This document shows positions 36,805-46,296 of a stretch of DNA of 64,000 nucleotides, in pieces. This DNA comes from Endozoicomonas arenosclerae (GTDB lineage: Bacteria > Pseudomonadota > Gammaproteobacteria > Pseudomonadales > Endozoicomonadaceae). The position numbers were made by a program, and so were the translations under genes. The stretch spans positions 16,023-80,022 of the forward strand of contig NZ_LASA01000052.1 in assembly GCF_001562015.1 (NCBI RefSeq). The letters run 5' to 3'. The notes beneath the pieces are model-generated. The model searched no databases, was not told the DNA's origin, and worked only from the letters and a program-made list of their open reading frames with translations. The stretch's first letter is position 1. Every line of letters starts with the position of its first letter.

Positions 36805-37499
36805 GGGCGTATATAGAAGTAACCTGCACCGCGAACCGTTTTGATTCTTGGGGAGCCGTCAGGACGCGTACCAATCTTCTTACGAACATTGCTCACGTGC
36901 ATATCAATGGCACGGTCATAAAGTGTCAGACGACGGTTCAACGCTATCTGAGTCAGCTCGTCCCTTGAAATCAATTCCCCGGCCTTTTCAATCAGGGCCT
37001 TTAGCACCATAAACTCGGTAGCTGTGAGTTCAAGCAAAGTGTCCGCAATCTTGGCTTCCCGGTTAGCCAGGTTCAGGGTGATATCATCAATAGACAACAC
37101 TTTATTACCGGCTTCAGCACCCGGTGTTCTGCCTCGTCTGAGAATCGCCTTGATTCTGGCCACCAGTTCTCGATGGTTGTATGGCTTGGGCAGATAATCG
37201 TCGGCGCCGATCTCAAGACCAATAATTCGATCTACATCATCACCACGAGCTGTCAGCATAAGAACAGGGATATCAGACGTCTGACGAATTTTTTTCAGAA
37301 CGTCAAAACCGTTCAGTTTAGGCAAGGTGACATCCAGCAGAACCAGTTGATACTCACCCGACAACGCAGCATGCACACCTGATTCACCGTCATGTACGGC
37401 ATTGACAGAGTACCCTTCAGTGGCCAGATACTCGATCAGCAGCTCACAGAGCTCAATATCATCGTCTATTAACAGAAGCTCTAGATTTTCATTACTCAT
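36801..37499 (-). CDS. cpxR: CpxR-type response regulator (OmpR family)
   Basis: This 232-residue protein has a receiver domain with the acidic pocket LLIDDDIE, the phosphorylated D56 in LVLLDVTLPK, and the lysine in DYLPKPYN. A C-terminal winged helix of the OmpR type follows (LTATEFMVLKALIEKAGELI, DRAIDMHVSNVRKKIG, IKTVRGAGYFYI). The upstream region has GTAAA-N6-GTAAA, the established CpxR binding pattern, which supports the name and autoregulation. GGAG precedes the ATG, and a terminator-like hairpin lies just ahead of it. Confidence 0.9.
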   Translation of the reverse strand: MSNENLELLLIDDDIELCELLIEYLATEGYSVNAVHDGESGVHAALSGEYQLVLLDVTLPKLNGFDVLKKIRQTSDIPVLMLTARGDDVDRIIGLEIGADDYLPKPYNHRELVARIKAILRRGRTPGAEAGNKVLSIDDITLNLANREAKIADTLLELTATEFMVLKALIEKAGELISRDELTQIALNRRLTLYDRAIDMHVSNVRKKIGTRPDGSPRIKTVRGAGYFYIRP

Positions 37500-37514
37500 T
37501 GGCAGCTCCGCAAT

Positions 37515-37546
37515 AAAAAAAGACCCCGCGGGGGCAATGGCGGGGT
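37515..37546 (-). terminator. Terminator-like hairpin in the cpxR leader
   Basis: On the minus strand ACCCCGC (37546-37540) pairs with GCGGGGT (37529-37523), and TCTTTTTTT follows, ending 16 bases before the cpxR ATG. With no gene upstream on this strand, it must act on the cpxR leader itself, as an attenuator or as the 3' end of a small RNA. Confidence 0.6.
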
Positions 37547-37756
37547 TAAAGGTACAGCACAGGGTACAAAATTTACAGAGAGTCTGTCAGCAGACAAAAC
37601 AGTCTTGGACTAATAAATCGTCATATCGCAAAAAACAGCACTCGTAACTCTGGAAGACTTTCGTTTTGTTTCACTCTTACTTTGGGTGAAAACCTTCAAT
37701 GTTTGAACAATGGCTCCAGTTTATGGGAGCCCGTATAAACCTTGGGGTTAGAGTCA

Positions 37757-37772
37757 GTAAGCACTGTGTAAA
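37757..37772. promoter_or_regulatory. CpxR-type box, one mismatch
   Basis: GTAAG-N6-GTAAA differs at one base from the direct-repeat CpxR pattern. It lies 47 bases from the perfect box at 37804-37819, about 4.5 helical turns. Confidence 0.5.
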
Positions 37773-37803
37773 CAGTCCGCCAGAAGTTTTATTCGCAATT
37801 GAA

Positions 37804-37819
37804 GTAAACATCCTGTAAA
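37804..37819. promoter_or_regulatory. CpxR-type box, perfect match
   Basis: GTAAA-CATCCT-GTAAA matches the known CpxR binding pattern of two GTAAA repeats with short spacing. It lies 305 bases upstream of cpxR and 404 bases upstream of the divergent efflux genes, so it may control either or both. Confidence 0.65.
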
Positions 37820-38222
37820 ACAATTGCAGCTTTTTAAAATTATGGTAGGAATCAGCCATGAGCTGAGTACAATACCTTCCACTTTTCCGGCATGAGTATG
37901 CCTTGCTCTGCACGCTACCGTTACGAACATATAAGAAACGATCACTTTGAATATAAACGCCCACTGAGACTGTTTATGTTCGCCTTCTTACGTAGTCATG
38001 TGTAGCAACCAGAACTGAATAACGAAAGGTCGATTCTGAAACACAATTAATTGTCAGAATTGATGCCTGAATAAGGTAAGCGCAGACAGCTATGGCAATT
38101 TACAGGCTAGAATTGCCTGTGTATTGCATTCCGGAGATCTCTCCGTATCAGCACGCTTATACCACAGGACTCTGACCTTGGGCCGGAAATCTGAACTTGA
38201 GACTACCCTCTCGGAGCCATCG

Positions 38223-39437
38223 ATGAAATCGATCATCACCAACAAACAACGATCCCTGCTCCCCTTCGGTTTGCTTGTCGCATCCGTATTGGCGCTGGCT
38301 GGCTGCAACCAGAAGCAGGAACAAAGACAGATGCCACCTCCAGCCGTTTCTGTAGTGGACGTCACTCAGCAACCGGTCGGCGACTATAAAGAATATGTTG
38401 CCCGTACTGAGGCCGTAAATACGGTGGAACTCAGGGCTCGGGTAGAAGGTTTTCTTACCCAGAGAGACTTCATTGAGGGACAGACCGTTGAAAAGGATCA
38501 GTTACTCTTTGAAATTGATCGAAAGCCCTATATCGCTAACCTCAAGAAAGCAGAAGCCGATCTGTCGAGCGCCAAAGCAGAGCTGAACAAGTCAAAGAAA
38601 GACCTCCAACGCAGCAAGGATCTTTATAAGAAAGGTCATATCAGTCAGGCTGACCTGGATGCCCAGACCAGCAAGGAAGCCCAGGCAGAAGCTTCTGTTC
38701 AGGCAGCTGAAGCCCAGCTGGATACGGCAAAGCTGAACCTCAGTTATACCGAAATCAAGGCTCCTTACAAAGGCCAGATTGGTCGCGCCAAGTACAGTGT
38801 GGGCAACCTTGTAGGCCCCAGCAGTGAGCCGCTGGCAACCCTCACTTCTATTGACCCAATCTATGTTAACTTCCAGGTGGATGAAAAACAGATCATCAGT
38901 CATCTTCAGGAAAGCTCTGGCAACCGGGTTCCCGAAGAACAGCAGTTTGCAATGCAACTTCGCCTGCCCAATGGCAGTGACTATGACCACAAAGGCACCT
39001 TCAACTTTGCAGACACCCATGTTGACGAGACTACAGGTACTCTGACATTACGTGCTGAATTCCCTAACCCTATGGGAATCATCGTACCTGGTCTCTACGT
39101 TACCCTGATCATGGAAAGCAACGCTAAAAGCGAGCACCCGATCATTCCTCAGTCTGCAGTACAGGAAAACCAGTCTGGTCGCTATGTTCTGGTGGTGACA
39201 GCCGAGAATGAGGTAGAAACCCGTCAGGTTGAACTAGGTCGTCGTATTGGGCCAATGTGGGTAGTAAACTCAGGGCTTAAAGCCGGTGAAAAGATCATCG
39301 TAGAGGGGCTGCAGAAAGTGCGTCCTGGTGTGAAAGTTACCCCCAGCATCGTGACTATTGATCCGGAAACAGGCGGGATAATTTCCCAGCCAAAGTCTGG
39401 TCAGCAGCAGGGCAGCCAGGCTAACAAACAAGGGTAA
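38223..39437 (+). CDS. RND efflux periplasmic adaptor (membrane fusion lipoprotein)
   Basis: This 404-residue AcrA/MexA-type adaptor has a lipobox, VLALAGC, after a basic n-region. It contains a biotinyl-lipoyl half ([20 protein letters not shown]), a long helical hairpin (about 100-165, [20 protein letters not shown]), the [17 protein letters not shown] return, and beta-barrel and membrane-proximal domains with the [12 protein letters not shown] block. The ATG at 38223 is preferred to the frame opening at 38124. It is followed by a permease gene 5 bases later. No outer membrane channel gene is nearby, so a TolC-like partner must be elsewhere. Confidence 0.94.
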   Translation: MKSIITNKQRSLLPFGLLVASVLALAGCNQKQEQRQMPPPAVSVVDVTQQPVGDYKEYVARTEAVNTVELRARVEGFLTQRDFIEGQTVEKDQLLFEIDRKPYIANLKKAEADLSSAKAELNKSKKDLQRSKDLYKKGHISQADLDAQTSKEAQAEASVQAAEAQLDTAKLNLSYTEIKAPYKGQIGRAKYSVGNLVGPSSEPLATLTSIDPIYVNFQVDEKQIISHLQESSGNRVPEEQQFAMQLRLPNGSDYDHKGTFNFADTHVDETTGTLTLRAEFPNPMGIIVPGLYVTLIMESNAKSEHPIIPQSAVQENQSGRYVLVVTAENEVETRQVELGRRIGPMWVVNSGLKAGEKIIVEGLQKVRPGVKVTPSIVTIDPETGGIISQPKSGQQQGSQANKQG

Positions 39438-39442
39438 CTGCG

Positions 39443-42400
39443 ATGATCAGTCAGTTTTTTATTAACAGGCCCAAGTTTGCCTTTGTCATATCGATTGTCA
39501 TAACCCTGGTGGGTTTGATCTCCATGATGACTCTGCCTGTGGCTCAGTTTCCGGAAATCACACCGCCACAGGTTAACATCAGCGCTGTCTTCCCCGGTGC
39601 CGATGCAGAGACTATTGAAGAAGCAGTTATCCGGCCTATAGAAGAACAGGTTAACGGTGTAGAGGATATGCTCTACATCAACTCCTCTGCCGGTAACGAT
39701 GGCAGTGCCAGCATTACCATTACCTTTAATTCCGGTGTTGACCAGGATATGGCTCTGGTCAACGTCCAGAATCGTGTAGCGGTGGCAGAACCGTCTTTAC
39801 CGGAAGATGTCAGACGGACCGGTGTTACGGTCAGCAAGAAGTCATCCAGTATGCTCATGGGTATCAATCTGGTCTCCCATGAAGGTGAGTATGACGGTGT
39901 TTACCTGAACAACTACGCCAACAATTACCTGAAAGAGCCCATGGCTCGTATCGACGGTGTTGCTTCGGCAGATATTCTGGGCTCCATGGTCTACAGCATG
40001 CGTATCTGGCTTGACCCTGAGCGCATGGCATCTCTGGACATCACCACTTCAGACGTATCTAACGCTCTGAATGAACAGAATGTTATTGTTGCAGCCGGTA
40101 AACTGGGCCAGGCTCCTAACCAGGCCGACCAGCAGTTCACCTACACCATTAAAACCAAGGGACGTCTGAGCGACCCTGACGAGTTTGAAAACATTATCAT
40201 CAAAGCTAATCCTGACGGCTCCTACGTTCGCATCAAGGATATTGCCCGTGTTGAGATGGGCTCCCAGAGCTACGATGGCGTTGCCAAATTCAACAATGAT
40301 GACACCGCATTCCTGGTTATCTACCAGCAGCCAGACGCTAATGCGATGGAAGTGGCCAAAGGTGTAAAAGCCACCATGGAGGAACTTTCAGCTCGTATGC
40401 CAGAAGGCATTGAGTATGAAATCAAGTTTGATACCACTCAGTTCATCGACCAGTCCATTAAAGAAGTAGTGATTACCCTGCTTCAGGCTGTGGCCCTGGT
40501 TGTTCTGGTGGTATTCCTGTTCCTGCAGAACTGGCGCGCTACTTTGATCCCTGCGATTGCCATTCCGGTCTCCCTGATTGGTACCTTTGCGGTCATGCTG
40601 GCCCTTGGTTTTTCCATCAATACGATCACTCTGTTCGGCCTGGTACTGGCAATAGGGGTCGTGGTGGATGACGCCATTGTCGTCATCGAAAACGTGGAGC
40701 GATTGATTACCCAGGAAGGGATGAGTCCGGCTGAAGCCACCAGCAAGGCCATGAAGGAAGTATCCGGGCCTATTGTTGCTACAACACTGGTATTGCTCGC
40801 GGTATTCGTACCGGTAGGGTTTATGCCGGGCATTACCGGGGGACTTTACTCCCAGTTCGCGGTAACCATCTCTGTTGCCGTTTTGCTGTCATCCATCAAC
40901 GCCCTGACATTGAGCCCGGCGCTGTGTGCCACTTTGCTGAAACAAGGCAAGATGGGACATATCAAATGGCTGGTACCTGTTGATAACTTCATCAAGCGAC
41001 TGACCGGCGGATACAAAAGCTGGGTTACCCTGCTGCTGAGAAGAGGTATTCTGGGCGTCGGCCTGTTTGCCATCATGATGGCTTCTACCGGATTCCTGTT
41101 CACCAGCACCCCTTCCGGCTTTGTTCCTGATGAAGACCAGGGTTTCTTCGTAGTCGATGTTCAGCTGCCTGATGCGGCCTCCCTGAACAGAACCGAATCG
41201 ACCATGAAGCACATTACTGACATCATCCGGACAGAACCTGATGTCGACAGTGTTATCAGTGTTTCCGGCTTCAGTATCATGGGCGGTTCGAACTCCAACA
41301 ACGCCATGGCGATTGTAGTTCTGAACAACTGGAAAGACCGCCCCGACATTATGCAGCACCAGCAGGTTGTCCTGAGAAAGATTCAGGGCAAACTCTGGAC
41401 TCTGCCTGAAGCACAGGTCATGGCCTTTGCCTTCCCCCCCATTCCGGGTCTGGGTTCTTCCGGTGGTTTCGACTTCCGACTTCAGGATACGCTGGGACGC
41501 AGCCCTCAGGAACTCGGCCAGGTGCTGAATGGCCTCATCTATCAGGCCAACCAGCGCCCCGAGATGACCCAGGTATTCAGTACCTATCGAGCTAACGTCC
41601 CTCAGTACTTCCTGGAAGTGGATCGCAACAAGGCAAAAGCCCAGGGCATTCCCCTGTCTGAAATCTTCATGACGCTGCAAACCCAGCTGGGTTCACTGTA
41701 CGTCAATGACTTCAGTAAGTTTGGTCGAACCTATCAGGTAAAACTGCAGGCTGAGAGCGAATATCGGGCCAACCCTTCCGACATTAGCAAGTTCTATGTC
41801 AGGAATCTCAATAGCCAGATGGTGCCACTGACAACGGTTGCTTCCCTGAAGCCTATTCTTGGCCCCAGCAGTATTGATCATTACAACCTGTACCGATCTG
41901 CCAGTATCAGCGGTAAAGCCAACCAGGGCTTTAGCTCAGGTGATGCCATCACTGCTATGGAAGATCTGGCGAAGACACTGCCTGATGGTTACACCTTTGA
42001 ATGGTCTGGACAGTCCCTGCAGGAAATCGAAGCGGGTAGCGTAGCACCACTGCTGTTCGCCCTGGCCTTCCTGTTCGTTTACCTGTTTCTGGTAGCCCAG
42101 TATGAAAGCTGGACCATGCCAGTGGCCATCATAGTTGCGGTACCTATCGCTATCTTTGGTGCCTTCTCCGGCATCAATCTGTTCCGACTACTGGTGCCCT
42201 CGATGGCGAACGATATATACGCCCAGATAGGTATGGTGCTATTGATCGGTATTGCCGCCAAGACGGCCATTCTGATCGTAGAATTTGCCATGGTACAAAG
42301 GCAGCAAGGCAAGAGTATCTTTGATGCTGCTGCTGACGCTGCAGAGCTGCGTTTCCGTGCGGTACTGATGACAGCCCTGTCCTTCGTACTGGGTGTACTG

Positions 42401-42571
42401 CCTCTGGTATTCGCCAGTGGTGCCGGTGCCGCAAGCCGTCGAATTATCGGTACTACGGTCATGTCCGGAATGCTGGCAGCCACCATCTTCGGCACACTAC
42501 TGATACCGCTGTTCTACTTCTTGTTGCAGAAAATGCGAGAGCATTTCAATCCCGATAAAGCCAACAGCTGA
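39443..42571 (+). CDS. RND multidrug efflux permease 1 (AcrB/HAE1 family)
   Basis: This 1042-residue inner membrane proton-driven pump has 12 transmembrane helices in two repeats, each with a large periplasmic loop. The proton-relay pair is in [17 protein letters not shown] (TM4) and the matching lysine in [15 protein letters not shown] (TM10). The N-terminus [17 protein letters not shown] and [17 protein letters not shown] are typical. It is co-transcribed with the adaptor gene and ends at a strong terminator. Substrate range cannot be read from sequence. Confidence 0.95.
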   Translation: MISQFFINRPKFAFVISIVITLVGLISMMTLPVAQFPEITPPQVNISAVFPGADAETIEEAVIRPIEEQVNGVEDMLYINSSAGNDGSASITITFNSGVDQDMALVNVQNRVAVAEPSLPEDVRRTGVTVSKKSSSMLMGINLVSHEGEYDGVYLNNYANNYLKEPMARIDGVASADILGSMVYSMRIWLDPERMASLDITTSDVSNALNEQNVIVAAGKLGQAPNQADQQFTYTIKTKGRLSDPDEFENIIIKANPDGSYVRIKDIARVEMGSQSYDGVAKFNNDDTAFLVIYQQPDANAMEVAKGVKATMEELSARMPEGIEYEIKFDTTQFIDQSIKEVVITLLQAVALVVLVVFLFLQNWRATLIPAIAIPVSLIGTFAVMLALGFSINTITLFGLVLAIGVVVDDAIVVIENVERLITQEGMSPAEATSKAMKEVSGPIVATTLVLLAVFVPVGFMPGITGGLYSQFAVTISVAVLLSSINALTLSPALCATLLKQGKMGHIKWLVPVDNFIKRLTGGYKSWVTLLLRRGILGVGLFAIMMASTGFLFTSTPSGFVPDEDQGFFVVDVQLPDAASLNRTESTMKHITDIIRTEPDVDSVISVSGFSIMGGSNSNNAMAIVVLNNWKDRPDIMQHQQVVLRKIQGKLWTLPEAQVMAFAFPPIPGLGSSGGFDFRLQDTLGRSPQELGQVLNGLIYQANQRPEMTQVFSTYRANVPQYFLEVDRNKAKAQGIPLSEIFMTLQTQLGSLYVNDFSKFGRTYQVKLQAESEYRANPSDISKFYVRNLNSQMVPLTTVASLKPILGPSSIDHYNLYRSASISGKANQGFSSGDAITAMEDLAKTLPDGYTFEWSGQSLQEIEAGSVAPLLFALAFLFVYLFLVAQYESWTMPVAIIVAVPIAIFGAFSGINLFRLLVPSMANDIYAQIGMVLLIGIAAKTAILIVEFAMVQRQQGKSIFDAAADAAELRFRAVLMTALSFVLGVLPLVFASGAGAASRRIIGTTVMSGMLAATIFGTLLIPLFYFLLQKMREHFNPDKANS

Positions 42572-42577
42572 TCCATC

Positions 42578-42607
42578 AAAGCCCCTGACTCTCAGGGGCT
42601 TTTTTTA
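42578..42607 (+). terminator. Terminator after the first RND permease
   Basis: AAAGCCCCTGA-CTC-TCAGGGGCTTTTTTT: a perfect GC-rich stem with a T-run, just past the permease stop. It separates the adaptor-permease pair from the second permease gene. Confidence 0.9.
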
Positions 42608-42697
42608 TAGCCCGTCTATTATTGAGAGAACTTCGCGCCGAGTCGGTAGTCTGACCTCATTGTCAGCGTTCTTCTCAATAATAAATGACGAGTCCTC

Positions 42698-45600
42698 ATG
42701 CTTACACAGTTCTTTCTGCGCCGTCCCAGACTGGCCCAAGTCATAGCTCTGGTCATTTTAATCAGCGGTTTTCTTTGCCTGCCCTTGATTCCCACACTGG
42801 AATACCCTCAGGTAACGCCACCTCAGATTGAAATCAAAGCCTTCTATATGGGAGCCACAGCCGATCAGGTTGAACGGGCCGTAGCCACCCCCATAGAGCT
42901 CGAGATGAACGGTATCGAAAGTATGCTGTATATGAACTCCCGCAGTTCTAATGATGGCTCCATGACCCTGACCGTCACTTTTGAAGCCGGGACCAATCCT
43001 GATATTGCCGCGATGAATGTCCAGAACCGGTTGGAGCGAGCCAAACCCAACCTGCCCAAAGAAGTACTGGAATTTGGCATTACCACTATGAAAAAGCTCA
43101 GCACCCAGCTGATGTTTATCTCACTTTACTCATCCAATCCGGAGCATGATGATACTTGGATGAGTAACTTTGTCTCCCTGAAAGTCAAAGAATCCCTGGC
43201 CAGAATTCCGGGGGTCGGCTTTGTCGACATCATCGGAAAGCGGGATTACAGCATGAGAGTCTGGATGGACGCAGACAAAATGAGCAACCTGGGCCTGACC
43301 CCCTCGGATATCTATCAAGTCATCAAGGATCAGAACCGGGAAATCATAGCTGGCAAGGTAGGACAAAGCCCCAGCAAAAATCATCAGCAACTGGAATACG
43401 TCATTGAGGTAAACGGCCTGCTGAGCAGGCCGGAAGAGTATGCCAGCATTCCTTTGAAAAAAGGGAAAGATGGAAAGGTTTTACGACTGGGAGATGTAGC
43501 TACCATAGAGCAAGGCTCCCAATCCTATGACTTTATCAAGCGACTGGGCACAGGCAGTGCAATACATCTTTCTATATTTCAGCAACCAGATTCCAACGGA
43601 CTGGAAGTCAGCCGCCTCTTGAAAGAAGAGATGGAAAGACTCTCAGCATCCTTTCCTAAAGATGTGGATTACCTCATTCCCTACGACATGAGTCGCTTCG
43701 TCAAGGAAACCATCCATGAATTGGAAGTCGCCCTGATACTGACAATACTGTTGGTTATTCTTGTCATTTACCTGTTTCTGGCTGATTGGCGTTCAACCCT
43801 GGTACCTGCTGTCACCATTCCAGTTTCACTGGTTGGCAGTCTCTCAATACTCTACATGTTGGGTTATACCATCAATACCGTCACGCTGTTCGGACTGGTA
43901 TTAGCAGTGGGCATTGTCGTGGATGATGCCATTGTGGTGGTCGAAAATGTCCAAAGGCAGATGCAGGAAAACCAGCTTTCATCGAGAGAAGCCGTCATTC
44001 AGGCAATGAAGGAAGTGACAGGCCCCATAATTGCGACGACGCTGGTTCTATTCGCTGTTTTTTTCCCCATAGGTTTTATTCCGGGTACAGCAGGACACTT
44101 TTATAAAGAGTTTGGCATCGCAACCGCCAGTGCTGTACTGATCTCCTGTGTCTGTGCACTGACCCTCAGCCCCATCATGTGTGACAGGCTATTGAGAAAT
44201 CAAGGCGCCAGGGAAAACAGGATTTATCACGGAGTTTTACACAGAGGTTTTGAAAAGCTCAGCCAGGGCTATTTGTTTCTGGCCCGATGGCTGTTAAAGA
44301 AACCTGTAGTCACCTTGTTGATCTTTATTGTTATTTCTCTGTCTTCAGTCTGGTTGCTGAAGATAACACCTCGAGCCTTCGTCCCGATTGATGACCGTGG
44401 TTTCTTTTATGCTCTCATTCAGCTTCCTGACAGTCACTCCCTGAATCGGAGCGACAGACTGGTACAACAGGTCATAGACCTGACCGAAGACATAGAAGGT
44501 ATTGAAAATACCGTATCCGTCTCTGGCTTCAGTCCTGTAACAATGACGTCCTCTCCCAGTGCAGCCTTTGTCGTCTTCCTACTCAAACCCTGGGGTGAGC
44601 GTGATACGGCAGAAACCAGTTTGCAGGGTATTATGGCCGAAGTAGGTCAGAGGATTGGAGATATAGACAGTGCCAACATTATGCTGGTGCCCCCCTCCCC
44701 CATACCCGCCATCAGCTTGTTTGGCGGTTTTGACTTTAAACTTCAGGATCTGGGAGGACATTCACCGGCTGAGCTATCAACAGTCCTCAACGAAGTTATA
44801 CAAGGCATCGACAGCAAGCCAGAGATAAACGGCGGCTTTAGCATGTACCGGGCGAATGAGCCCAGAGTCATATTGGAGATTGACCGGGAAAAGCTCAACA
44901 ATCTGGACATTAAGATAGCCAACCTGCAAGACGTATTACAGGGGCATCTGGGCGCCATGTATGTGGATCATTATTTTCGCTATGGCCGCAATTTTATGAT
45001 TCTGCTGCAGTCAGAGCAGGAAGATCGAGCCACGCCTGAAGATATTCTTGAGCTCAAGATTCGCTCTGAAAAGGGCAAGATGATTCCTCTTAAAAACCTG
45101 GTCACTCTGCGAAACGGTCTGGGTCCTACACTGCTGGAACATTACAACATCTATCGAACCGCGAGCATTTCTGGTCAGCCCGCTCCAGGCTATGCCATTG
45201 AAGATGCCATGAGTGCCATGGAAGAGCTGGCTACCCAATTGCCTGAAGGTTATGACTACGTCTGGTCAGGTATGTCACTGCAACAACGGGAAGCTGGAAA
45301 ATGGACCGCCCTTATCCTGTTGCTGGCTATTTTATTCGCCTATCTGTTTCTGGTAGCACAGTTTGAAAGCTGGACACTGCCCATAGCAGTCATGGCCTCT
45401 ATTCCCATTTCCATGGCTGGAGCATTGTTAGGCCTCTATTTCTCAGGATTGGATAACAACATTTACGCCCAGCTGGGACTTATTCTCCTCATTGGTCTGG
45501 CCGCGAAAAATGCCATTTTGATCATTGAGTTCGCCAGAGCCAGAGAAGCTCAGGGGGAAAGTATTTTCGACGCCTCACTGACAGCAGCACGGCTTCGGTT

Positions 45601-45805
45601 TCGTGCAGTCCTGATGACCGGCTTGTCCTTTATCATGGGGGTAATGCCGCTACTGTTTACCCACGGTGCAGGTATGCAGGCACGTAAATCTCTGGGGACT
45701 CCGGTTTTCTGGGGTATGCTGGCAGTGGTGATACTGGCAACACTGCTAACACCTGCTTTTTATCTGATACTGAGAAACACTAAACGGTGGTTTCAAACAC
45801 GTTGA
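42698..45805 (+). CDS. RND multidrug efflux permease 2 (AcrB/HAE1 family)
   Basis: This 1035-residue HAE1-type permease is clearly homologous to permease 1 but diverged. It has MLTQFFLRRPRLAQVIALVI at the start, the TM4 proton-relay motif [34 protein letters not shown], and the TM10 lysine in IGLAAKNAILIIEFA. It has no adaptor gene of its own and lies 126 bases past permease 1 behind a terminator. It may use the same adaptor or form a mixed complex, as MdtB and MdtC do; sequence cannot decide. Confidence 0.94.
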   Translation: MLTQFFLRRPRLAQVIALVILISGFLCLPLIPTLEYPQVTPPQIEIKAFYMGATADQVERAVATPIELEMNGIESMLYMNSRSSNDGSMTLTVTFEAGTNPDIAAMNVQNRLERAKPNLPKEVLEFGITTMKKLSTQLMFISLYSSNPEHDDTWMSNFVSLKVKESLARIPGVGFVDIIGKRDYSMRVWMDADKMSNLGLTPSDIYQVIKDQNREIIAGKVGQSPSKNHQQLEYVIEVNGLLSRPEEYASIPLKKGKDGKVLRLGDVATIEQGSQSYDFIKRLGTGSAIHLSIFQQPDSNGLEVSRLLKEEMERLSASFPKDVDYLIPYDMSRFVKETIHELEVALILTILLVILVIYLFLADWRSTLVPAVTIPVSLVGSLSILYMLGYTINTVTLFGLVLAVGIVVDDAIVVVENVQRQMQENQLSSREAVIQAMKEVTGPIIATTLVLFAVFFPIGFIPGTAGHFYKEFGIATASAVLISCVCALTLSPIMCDRLLRNQGARENRIYHGVLHRGFEKLSQGYLFLARWLLKKPVVTLLIFIVISLSSVWLLKITPRAFVPIDDRGFFYALIQLPDSHSLNRSDRLVQQVIDLTEDIEGIENTVSVSGFSPVTMTSSPSAAFVVFLLKPWGERDTAETSLQGIMAEVGQRIGDIDSANIMLVPPSPIPAISLFGGFDFKLQDLGGHSPAELSTVLNEVIQGIDSKPEINGGFSMYRANEPRVILEIDREKLNNLDIKIANLQDVLQGHLGAMYVDHYFRYGRNFMILLQSEQEDRATPEDILELKIRSEKGKMIPLKNLVTLRNGLGPTLLEHYNIYRTASISGQPAPGYAIEDAMSAMEELATQLPEGYDYVWSGMSLQQREAGKWTALILLLAILFAYLFLVAQFESWTLPIAVMASIPISMAGALLGLYFSGLDNNIYAQLGLILLIGLAAKNAILIIEFARAREAQGESIFDASLTAARLRFRAVLMTGLSFIMGVMPLLFTHGAGMQARKSLGTPVFWGMLAVVILATLLTPAFYLILRNTKRWFQTR

Positions 45806-45898
45806 GCAGATGTAATAATTAATACGCTAAGCAGCCACGAGCGAAGCATTCTCCATCAACGAGTGAATGCCATTAAAATAAGAAAAGGAGCTTCTGGT

Positions 45899-46267
45899 TT
45901 GAAACGCTCTGATTATCCCAACAAATCTATCTGGGCAGCAGTCTCGATTTTGCCGTCTATTCTGCTCTCAGGTTGCGCCAGCCCATTGGAATCTCTCAAC
46001 TGTCATTACCAGCCAGTCAGGGGCTCATTGGTTTTTACAGAAGTGGATGGTGATCTGGCTGAACTGATCTTTCAGCCCGATGCAGAACAAGACCTGAAGT
46101 GGTTTAAAAAATACGGGATAAACCCCGATGACCTGGAAATGTCGATTGCCAACAAAAGACAGTCCCTTGAACTGGATACCCGCTACAACGGTATTATCAA
46201 TATTCGAATATCGGGCAGTTGCTCACCCTACATTGTCTATCAGGGAAATCCTGTTCTTAGCCACTAA
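45899..46267 (+). CDS. Small lipoprotein of unknown function
   Basis: This 122-residue protein has a lipobox, ILLSGC, after KRSDYPNKSIWAAVSILPS. The mature part has two more cysteines (SLNCHY, SGSCSP) and a VFTEVDGDLAELIFQPDAEQ stretch. The start is TTG at 45899, chosen because AAAAGGAG lies eight bases upstream; a GTG at 45863 has no such site. It follows the second permease on the same strand by 93 bases. No family is recognised. Confidence 0.65.
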   Translation: MKRSDYPNKSIWAAVSILPSILLSGCASPLESLNCHYQPVRGSLVFTEVDGDLAELIFQPDAEQDLKWFKKYGINPDDLEMSIANKRQSLELDTRYNGIINIRISGSCSPYIVYQGNPVLSH

Positions 46268-46279
46268 GAACAGGATTTC
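46245..46279. terminator. Strong hairpin overlapping the lipoprotein stop
   Basis: GAAATCCTGTTCTTAG-CCA-CTAAGAACAGGATTTC: a perfect 16-bp stem. It contains the last seven codons and the stop of the lipoprotein gene and precedes the nhaD stop from the other side, so it can end both convergent transcripts, although T-runs are short. Confidence 0.65.
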
Positions 46280-46296
46280 ACCGGCACAACAACTAC

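Larger units (their letters stand above)
37500..38222. other. Long divergent regulatory region between cpxR and the RND efflux genes
   Basis: This 723-base spacer holds the terminator-like hairpin near cpxR and two CpxR-type boxes near its middle. I see no CpxP-like protein; the open frames on either strand (for example 37677-37964) lack ribosome binding sites and protein-like composition. A long 5' leader on the cpxR side is likely. Confidence 0.55.

Noticed and set aside
37677..37964. A CpxP-like or other small protein in the cpxR-efflux gap
   Set aside because: The frame has no ribosome binding site, no signal peptide and no LTxxQ motif expected of CpxP.
40889..41680. 263-codon minus-strand frame inside the first RND permease gene
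   Set aside because: It lies wholly within a clear permease gene on the other strand, has no ribosome binding site and no family motif; it is a shadow frame.
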